From Zelonia costaricensis (Eukaryota; Euglenozoa; Kinetoplastea; Trypanosomatida; Trypanosomatidae), in assembly GCA_030849075.1 (NCBI GenBank), contig JASAOO010002890.1, positions 1-12,459 of the forward strand: a stretch of 12,459 nt of DNA, given 5' to 3'. Each line of letters starts with the position of its first letter. Within the stretch, counting starts at the first letter, position 1. The position numbers were made by a program, and so were the translations under genes. The notes below the pieces were generated by a model that saw only the letters and a list, made by a program, of their open reading frames with translations, had not been told where the DNA came from and made no database searches. Shown here one piece after another: positions 6,788 through 12,459 of the stretch.

Positions 6788-9700
6788 TCACGCTGACAGG
6801 AGCTTCGTGAAGCCGCCCTCCTCGTAGACAAAGCGGGTCCCTGCGTACGGCCGAATACCGATGGAGCGCACGGCGTACGGCTCGCGATGGCAGAGCGGGC
6901 ACGGCTCGCCCTCGCGCGGCTCCGGCAGCCCCTCCACGCCGCGACTGCGCTCGCCGCCGAGGCCGACGCTCCCGTTCAGCCCCCGCGGCTGGCTCGACAC
7001 GGCCGGCAGAAGGGCCGACGTCGAGGACCGGCGACGCCCGTGCTGGGCGAGGAAGAGGCTGTTGCGCACGCTGCCCGCCCCGCCGCGCTGCGACAGCGTC
7101 ACCAGTGACGGCATCGTCGGCGAGCCGCGCCGCGCATCGAGCCCGCCACGCGCGGCCGCGGCAACGGCCTTGCCCTCCACAGACGTTGCGCTTCCTCGTG
7201 TCCCGGTCCCGCTGCCGACTGCCGTGATGGCTGCCAGCCCGCTGGGCAGGCTGGACTCCTGCTCGGTGCTGTCGTCGAAGTCGCCGCTGCCCAAGGACCC
7301 GGTGTGCGCGCGAAGAACGAAACCACTGCTGCCGCTGCTGTGGCGGCCCGCCGTGGAGGGCGCCGCTCCACCAGTGGCCCCGCCCCGCTGCGGGGGGCCC
7401 GGGTGCAGCCGCGACGGCGCGAACGGGGTCTCGACAAATGAGCCGCTGCTCGCCGAGTTGACGGTCTCGGCCGCTGATGCCGCCGCGCCACCGGTGCGGC
7501 GCCGCGACGCGGCCGCGCCAGGCGCCGTCGACGGGGGCGGCGCGGACTTGCGCGTTGCCGACGCGGCCGCACCCGCGCCGTCGAGGGAGCGACGCGGGTG
7601 CGGATGGAGGCCCGAGGGGGACGCCAGCGCCGCTGGCGCGGCGTACTTCTCCTCTCTGCGCGACTTCGCCTTGGGAGAGACGAGGTCAACCAGTACCACA
7701 CCGCCATTGCCGCCGCCGCCGCCGCCGCTCATGAGCCCCTGCTCCAGCTGCGCCACGTACCGCCCGGTGGAGGTGCTGGTGTTGGAGATCGCTGCGGGGT
7801 CCTCGATCGCCTTCCCGCGGCGCATGTTCTGACCGCGAGCCACCAGCGCGCGCGTCTCGGCGCGGTAGTGCTGTTTCCGCCGGACCTCGCGGTAGTGGTA
7901 CTGAATGACCCGCGCCGCGAGGTCCTCGAGGGCCTCCATGGACGGCGCCACCTCTGGCCGCCACAGGGGGCGCAGCAAGACGTCGCCCTCCGCCGAGCTC
8001 AGCCCGAACGCGCTGACGAGCGTGCCGCGTGAGGTGCGGTGCGTGGGGATCGGCACGGAGGAGGGGACCTGGTGTGACGACGGCGCCGCCACCCCGGGAT
8101 GCACGCCGCCGATACCGGCGATGCTGCCCACGCTGCCGAGGCCAGCCGGCCCCGGGGAGTTCGGCGCGGCAGAGGCGAGGAAGCGGAAGGTGGGCAGATT
8201 GGCGCGGGGGGACCGGACGGTGCTGCGAGTCGTGCTCATGGCCGTGCTGCGGCGGGAGTTGTCGCCCCGGCCGCCTCCATTCATACCAGCACCAGCACCA
8301 CTTGCAGCATCGTAGGTGAAGTCGCCGTTGTGGCCGAGCACGGCGTTCGCGTCGGCACCCCCGCCGCCGCTGCCGCTGCTGTTGTTGCCGTCCAAGTTGC
8401 TGTCGCTGCCACCGCTGCCGCCGCTGCCAAACGAAACGAGCGAGCCACGCCGCTGACTCGCCTGCTCGCGCCGCGCAATGCCTGCAGCCGCCGTGGCCCC
8501 CGCGGCCGTCGTCGTCGCGGCGGCCACGGCGTCGTCACCGATCAGCGTGTCGCTGCCCCACCGCCGCCGCCCACTGACACCGTGAGAGCCACCGCCGACG
8601 TCGCTGCTGGCACCCCCGCCCTGCCCCCGCTGCAGTAGCGCGGCCGCGGCCGTGCCGCGGAGCAGCTGCCGTGCGTGCATCCCCTCCAGTAGCGCCGCCT
8701 CCACCGCGTCCTCCTCCGCGGCGGTGGGGAGGGCGACGGTAAAGAAGGAGTGTGCGAGAATGGCATCCACCGGCAGCCGCTCCTCCGGCGCCGGCTGCAG
8801 AAGCCGGGAGAGGAGGTCGAGCGCGGTGGGGGGCAGCCCCGGGCGGCACGGGCGGATGTGCCCATGAAGGATGTGACGCAGCGTGCTGGCCCCGTCGTGG
8901 GGGTAGCGGCCGCGGTTCAACATAAAGTAGAGCACCACCCCAAGGGCCCAGGCGTCGGCGAGGTAGGGGTCGTACGACTCGCCCCGCAGCACCTCCGGCG
9001 CGACGGTGTGCCGCGTGCCGCGCAGGCCATGCATCCGCTCTCCCGGGTTGCTGAAGCAGCACGAGACCATATTGCTCAGCCGCAGCAGCCCCTCTGGGCT
9101 GACGAGAATGTGGTCTGGCGCGATGCCGGTGTGCGCGACGCGGTGCTGGTGCAGGTGCCCAACCCCCTTCACGGCTTGCTGGAAGAGAACGCGGATGAGC
9201 GTGAGGGGCATGTGCGTCGGCAGCACCATCGCACCGTGCGCCTCCGCCGCCGGGGTCGGTGTCGTGCCAGGTGAACCGGAGCTGCTCCGCGGCTCGCCCG
9301 CCCCTTGGTTCGCCGCGTCGTCGGCCTCTGTCCACTCCGACGGCGGCATCGCACCGCTGCTGTACGCGTCTGGGGCCCACATCACATTTTCGGTGCGCCG
9401 CAGCGACCCGCTTCGCCCCGTTTTGGGGGTGGAGACGGCATTGCCGTGCGGGGCGGGGGCGAAGCCGGCAGAGGCAGCGAGCTCGCTGGCCTGCAGGGCC
9501 CGCACATCGGTGGCCCCGCCGCCGCCAGCCCGGCTGTTCTCCGTCGAGGGCGGCGAGCCGCGCGTTCTGTTGACGTTGGCCGCACCCGCGGTGGCACCTT
9601 CCGTCTCCGCTGCAGCTGGAGTGGAGCTCCCTGCGCCGCGGAGGGCGGCACGCGACGCGGCGTGCAGGCGGAACAGCAGCTCACCCCGCGCTGCGGGATC

Positions 9701-10165
9701 GGTGAAGAGCTTCGTGACGTTGATGGAGGGGAAGAGGTGCATGAGGATGTACACCGATGTGTTGGACTCGAAGCACTCCACCATCTCCACCACGTGCCGG
9801 TTCTTGGGCAGCGTCCGCTGCACCCGGATCGACTCCGCCACGCGGTCCCACATCCACTGCGCCTCGGCGAGAACATTCTTGTCGTACACTCGCGCGACGT
9901 ACGGCACCCCCGTCGTGGTGTGTGTGCAGAGCCGTGTGCGGCAGTCAAAATCGCCCGTGGCCAGCACGCGGCCGAGCTCGTAGTTGCCAATGATCTGCCG
10001 CGGTACAGCTGCCACGTGCCCCGCACTCTCCTGGGCGGTGTTGCTGATGCTGGGGTCCTTCTTGGCCCGCTCGTCTGCCGCAGACGCCCGCGTGGCTGCG
10101 CTGTCGGCCGTGGTGCGGCGCGGCTCATCGGCGGTCTTCTGCCTCTGCTGCGCGCGAGCTGACAT
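6788..10165 (-). CDS. Catalytically degenerate protein kinase (pseudokinase) with IQ motif
   Basis: This encodes 1125 residues. A kinase fold spans about 62-476 and resembles CAMK/SNF1-type kinases in its second lobe. The glycine loop is degenerate (LATGDFDC, 68-75). The ATP-anchoring Lys is Arg92 (YVARVYDK). HRDxKxxN reads HTGIAPDH (345-352), losing the catalytic Asp, Lys and Asn. DFG reads NMV (365-367). Structural landmarks remain: APE 389-391, the DAW and G of helix F (404-409), and the final Arg of subdomain XI (LPVDAILAHSFF). A Ser/Ala/Gly-rich insertion at about 160-315 separates the lobes. The tail (480-1125) is largely disordered, with an IQ-type motif at 754-767 and CPLC at 1089-1092 in a compact last 40 residues. 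It is probably a scaffold or allosteric partner, not an active kinase. The ATG at 10165 is 12 bases after a good acceptor. The open frame upstream begins only at a GTG. The stop is TGA. Confidence 0.92.
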   Translation of the reverse strand: MSARAQQRQKTADEPRRTTADSAATRASAADERAKKDPSISNTAQESAGHVAAVPRQIIGNYELGRVLATGDFDCRTRLCTHTTTGVPYVARVYDKNVLAEAQWMWDRVAESIRVQRTLPKNRHVVEMVECFESNTSVYILMHLFPSINVTKLFTDPAARGELLFRLHAASRAALRGAGSSTPAAAETEGATAGAANVNRTRGSPPSTENSRAGGGGATDVRALQASELAASAGFAPAPHGNAVSTPKTGRSGSLRRTENVMWAPDAYSSGAMPPSEWTEADDAANQGAGEPRSSSGSPGTTPTPAAEAHGAMVLPTHMPLTLIRVLFQQAVKGVGHLHQHRVAHTGIAPDHILVSPEGLLRLSNMVSCCFSNPGERMHGLRGTRHTVAPEVLRGESYDPYLADAWALGVVLYFMLNRGRYPHDGASTLRHILHGHIRPCRPGLPPTALDLLSRLLQPAPEERLPVDAILAHSFFTVALPTAAEEDAVEAALLEGMHARQLLRGTAAAALLQRGQGGGASSDVGGGSHGVSGRRRWGSDTLIGDDAVAAATTTAAGATAAAGIARREQASQRRGSLVSFGSGGSGGSDSNLDGNNSSGSGGGGADANAVLGHNGDFTYDAASGAGAGMNGGGRGDNSRRSTAMSTTRSTVRSPRANLPTFRFLASAAPNSPGPAGLGSVGSIAGIGGVHPGVAAPSSHQVPSSVPIPTHRTSRGTLVSAFGLSSAEGDVLLRPLWRPEVAPSMEALEDLAARVIQYHYREVRRKQHYRAETRALVARGQNMRRGKAIEDPAAISNTSTSTGRYVAQLEQGLMSGGGGGGNGGVVLVDLVSPKAKSRREEKYAAPAALASPSGLHPHPRRSLDGAGAAASATRKSAPPPSTAPGAAASRRRTGGAAASAAETVNSASSGSFVETPFAPSRLHPGPPQRGGATGGAAPSTAGRHSSGSSGFVLRAHTGSLGSGDFDDSTEQESSLPSGLAAITAVGSGTGTRGSATSVEGKAVAAAARGGLDARRGSPTMPSLVTLSQRGGAGSVRNSLFLAQHGRRRSSTSALLPAVSSQPRGLNGSVGLGGERSRGVEGLPEPREGEPCPLCHREPYAVRSIGIRPYAGTRFVYEEGGFTKLLSA

Positions 10166-10177
10166 CGTGAGATGACG

Positions 10178-10226
10178 CTGCGGGTGAGGGGGGGGGTGGA
10201 AGCGGGGTGGAATGCAAAGGGAACAA
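10178..10226 (-). promoter_or_regulatory. Candidate spliced-leader acceptor of the pseudokinase gene
   Basis: The minus strand shows a nearly 45-base pyrimidine-rich tract, including nine consecutive C, that ends CCCGCAG with the AG at 10179-10178. The first ATG follows 12 bases later at 10165. No other AG occurs within the tract, so the predicted 5' UTR is unusually short. Confidence 0.6.
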
Positions 10227-10269
10227 CCCACTGCTGTTCGCGGCCCACGTCAGCCAGCTTGTGGTTGAG

Positions 10270-10400
10270 GGCGTGTGTGTGTGTGCGTGTGTGCGAGTGG
10301 GATTTGTGACACGGAACTCTCCCGCTCTGCGTTTGTGTGTGTGCGTACGTATGCAGGTACCGGGAGTGAGTGAGAAGGCGTGTGTGTGTATGTGTGTGTG
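10270..10400. repeat. Cluster of imperfect GT/CA arrays
   Basis: Three short GT-rich arrays (near 10272-10298, 10331-10342 and 10379-10400) lie within 130 bases. In the minus-strand transcript they read as CA-rich stretches in the 3' UTR to intergenic zone. Confidence 0.7.
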
Positions 10401-10749
10401 GTTGGGTGAAGGACGTGACTCAAGCTGCATTCATGACGATTGAGCGGAAGGGAGGCGGCAGGCGCACACGTTACCCTATCTTCGCGCTGATGACCTAACG
10501 GACAGACGCAGCGGTTGACTCATCGCCAGCCGCGAGCCGGGCAGGTGACAGTCAAGGTCGCTCCACCCAGCTCACAGACTCACACGCGCATGAGTCGGCT
10601 CGACAGAACTTCTCAAGGACTCCATCAGGAGTGGTGACTTGCTTGGTTTCTTTCATCTTTCACGAGCGGAGTTTTACGTTTGTGACTTACCCTCATCAAC
10701 CTCGACAACAAAACACAACACACACAGACACAGACAGGAGCACAAGAGT

Positions 10750-12099
10750 CTACCGCGGCACCTCGTCCCCGGACAGCTCGCTGTACGTCTTGTGCCGAAC
10801 ATCGTCGCGGAAGCCGTTATAACGGTTCATGGCCTTCTTCTGCACCCGCTCCGTGAGCGACCGGTCGCCGTAGGTGGTGGCGCTGTTCGGGTCGTTCTCG
10901 TCCTCGACTTCGCCCTCCATCTGATAGATGAGGGTCTTGTCCACCGCATCGACAAGCCACGTTGCGACCGGATCGCCCACTGGCGAACACCCGAAGTAGC
11001 GCTCGAAGAGCGATCCAAACTCGCATTCCACAACACGGCCGACGTTCGGCAAGGATGGGCTGCTCCAGAGCGTCTGCCGGTACACAGAGCCGCCGAGGCC
11101 CAGCATGTTCACCTCGCGTGAGAGGGCGAGGCGGTGCAGGGCACTCTCGTTGTCGAGAAACCCATCCACTACACGCGAGGTGGCGTCAAAGAGCGTCTTG
11201 CCCGTGTCGTCGATCTTGAGCTTGAAGCCAAGCCCTGGGATGTCGATCTGGTACGGCGAGGCATAGCGCTGCTGGGCGGCGTCGAAGACGAGCGGCTGCC
11301 GCACGCTTGCGGCTGCAGAGGTGAGGGCGCTCGTCCCCGCTTCCACCGCTGCGCTGCAGCCTCCGGAGATGTACACGGGGCTCTGGTAGTCGAGGTTGAT
11401 GGAGAAGATGCGCTGCGGCAGTCGACCCCAGCACAGGCTGCTGCAGATGCTACCCGCCAGCCAGCTCGTGCGCTGCCAGTGGATGCGGTCCACCACCATG
11501 ACCCGCATCGACAACGTCGGGTGCGGTGCAGGGTCGACCATGCGCTCCAGCCACGACTGCTTCGCGGGAATGTTGTTGCCAACGATCATCGTCACGAGGC
11601 CCAGCGGCACCACCGTCTCGCCGGCCTCGTTGACGAAGTTGTTCAGCTGGTTGCCGCCGTTGGAGGTGGCGCGCGCGTCTGCTGCTGCCGCGCCTGTTTC
11701 GCTGGACGAGGCAGAGGGGCCGGCGGTTGCACCGCCAGGTGGCGGTGGTGCGGCGCCGCTCGGGCGCGGGGCGGTCATGCGCAGGAAGGCAGGCACCACC
11801 GACGGCCCGTGTCGGGCCGCCGCCGTCTTCACGACGTCCTCCGTGGGGGTCAGCGGCTTCGCCTGGGGCGCGGCCACGCCCTTGGGCAGCAGCAGCTCGC
11901 CAAACTGCTCCGCCTCGTAGCGCTTGTGCAGGCAGTACTGTAGGTTGTGCAACGGCATGTACCAGGTCACCATCGCCGCGTCGACCGTGCGGATCGAGGT
12001 GGTCACCTGGTCAGGATCGGTGGGCTGCATGACGAGGTAGTTGAGGGGGTCGCGAATGCGCCGCGTGCAGCGCACCGCCGCCTTGCCCGCTGCGTACAT
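10750..12099 (-). CDS. Conserved-looking hypothetical protein, possibly mitochondrial
   Basis: This encodes 449 residues that I cannot assign to a named family. The first 17 residues are basic (K6, R10, R14, R15, R17) with no acidic residue before D18, consistent with a mitochondrial presequence. The N-terminal block (18-107) looks ordered and is rich in aromatics (VTWYMPLHNLQYCLHKRYE). A Pro/Ala/Ser/Gly linker follows at about 110-150. A second ordered block (150-395) has alternating hydrophobic strands, for example VPLGLVTMIVG, MRVMVVDRIHW, QRIFSINLDYQSPVYIS and YQIDIPGLGFKLKIDD, suggesting a beta-rich domain. The C-terminus is acidic then basic (396-449), with a helical stretch around LTERVQKKAMNRYNGF. 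There are no transmembrane segments. The ATG at 12099 is the first in-frame ATG, because the frame further upstream opens only with a GTG. The stop is TAG. A mitochondrial RNA-processing or ribosome-associated role would be typical of such kinetoplastid proteins, but nothing here proves it. Confidence 0.85.
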   Translation of the reverse strand: MYAAGKAAVRCTRRIRDPLNYLVMQPTDPDQVTTSIRTVDAAMVTWYMPLHNLQYCLHKRYEAEQFGELLLPKGVAAPQAKPLTPTEDVVKTAAARHGPSVVPAFLRMTAPRPSGAAPPPPGGATAGPSASSSETGAAAADARATSNGGNQLNNFVNEAGETVVPLGLVTMIVGNNIPAKQSWLERMVDPAPHPTLSMRVMVVDRIHWQRTSWLAGSICSSLCWGRLPQRIFSINLDYQSPVYISGGCSAAVEAGTSALTSAAASVRQPLVFDAAQQRYASPYQIDIPGLGFKLKIDDTGKTLFDATSRVVDGFLDNESALHRLALSREVNMLGLGGSVYRQTLWSSPSLPNVGRVVECEFGSLFERYFGCSPVGDPVATWLVDAVDKTLIYQMEGEVEDENDPNSATTYGDRSLTERVQKKAMNRYNGFRDDVRHKTYSELSGDEVPR

Positions 12100-12141
12100 C
12101 GATGGAGACGGCGGCGTCGACGTGAAGGGAGGGGGAGGGGA

Positions 12142-12270
12142 CTGCGCAAGGGCACAGCAGCGTAAAGACTGGGTAAGCCGAGAAGCCGCGCTTGACCAGG
12201 AGCGCGATAGCCCACACGTGTGTGTGTGTGTGTGTGTGTTCGTAGACAAAGGCGGATGGGAGGGCACAGG
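12142..12270 (-). promoter_or_regulatory. Candidate spliced-leader acceptor zone of the hypothetical gene
   Basis: The minus strand carries C/T-rich tracts near 12280-12244 and 12167-12145, with candidate AGs at 12192-12191, 12170-12169 and 12143-12142. The last follows CTGTGCCCTTGCGC and would leave a 42-nucleotide 5' UTR. I cannot choose between them. All give 12099 as the first ATG. Confidence 0.4.
12217..12239. repeat. GT/CA microsatellite
   Basis: An almost perfect GT array on the plus strand that reads as a CA run in the presumed 5' leader or intergenic zone of the hypothetical gene. Confidence 0.9.
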
Positions 12271-12459
12271 TGAAGGGAGGGTCGGCGTATCAGTATCACG
12301 AAGAGGACGGCGGGAAAAGCGGGCAGGTGATCGAGGTCGGCATGAGTGCGGGCTCCGTGAGCGTCACACGCACGCGGCACGCGCAAAACCAACACTGCGC
12401 GCCCGTGCCCACAGCCATGTAACGGTTGTGCAGCGACATAACTCATTTTCTTTGCCTTT

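Larger units (their letters stand above)
10166..10749. other. Spacer between the hypothetical gene and the pseudokinase gene
   Basis: This is the presumed 3' UTR of the upstream hypothetical gene plus the acceptor region of the pseudokinase gene. GT-rich arrays lie at about 10270-10298, 10331-10342 and 10379-10400. The part from 10440 to 10740 is ordinary-complexity sequence with no convincing open frame. Confidence 0.7.
12100..12459. other. Spacer upstream of the hypothetical gene
   Basis: This is the 5' UTR and trans-splicing zone of the hypothetical gene, running off the right edge. It holds a GT array (12217-12239) and pyrimidine-rich tracts on the transcript strand. One 147-codon minus-strand frame from 12446 overlaps the hypothetical gene out of frame. 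Its translation is Arg/Pro/Ala-rich and repetitive, so I do not call it. Confidence 0.65.

Noticed and set aside
9006..9983. A plus-strand open frame of about 325 codons opposite the pseudokinase
   Set aside because: It is antisense to the recognisable kinase fold, and its translation has no family signature. The minus-strand reading explains the sequence.
10166..10231. N-terminal extension of the pseudokinase beginning GCSLC, suggestive of myristoylation and palmitoylation
   Set aside because: The extension opens with GTG, not ATG, and overlaps the pyrimidine tract and AG that look like the trans-splice site, so it should not be in the mRNA.
12100..12267. A 56-codon N-terminal extension of the hypothetical protein containing a Thr-His repeat
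   Set aside because: It starts with GTG and is encoded by the CA microsatellite. There is no in-frame ATG before 12099.

Overview
This looks like nuclear DNA from a trypanosomatid of the Leishmania/Leptomonas/Crithidia kind. The evidence is seen directly: GC-rich intronless genes all on one strand (minus), kilobase-scale spacers full of pyrimidine tracts, CA/GT microsatellites and G/C homopolymers, and usable AG trans-splice acceptors just before the first ATG of the genes. Proteins rich in Ala, Ser, Gly and Pro low-complexity tails fit the same group. Transcription therefore runs right to left, as one piece of a polycistronic directional gene cluster. I see no promoter, tRNA, rRNA, CRISPR array or intact mobile element.

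Reading in the direction of transcription: (1) 12099-10750 encodes a 449-residue protein of unknown function with a basic, possibly mitochondrial N-terminus. (2) 10165-6788 encodes a 1125-residue protein kinase homologue. All three catalytic motifs are lost, the fold is interrupted by an insertion of about 155 residues, and the very long disordered tail carries an IQ (calmodulin-binding type) motif and ends in a compact CPLC-containing segment. (3) 5255-3036 encodes a 739-residue protein with about four N-terminal membrane segments and a roughly 570-residue low-complexity tail. (4) 1956-1320 encodes a ChaC-type gamma-glutamylcyclotransferase (glutathione degradation). It is interrupted by a single N at 1862 exactly where the conserved YGSL motif should be, so the N most likely hides an unsequenced stretch.

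The spacers (1-1319, 1957-3035, 5256-6787, 10166-10749, 12100-12459) show no convincing genes. They hold untranslated regions, candidate spliced-leader acceptors and simple repeats. The four genes have no obvious shared pathway, which is normal for trypanosomatid clusters, where neighbours are co-transcribed but regulated after transcription.

I did not find an obviously new multi-gene system. The most unusual object is the catalytically dead kinase with an IQ motif and a terminal Cys pair, which looks like a signalling scaffold rather than an enzyme.
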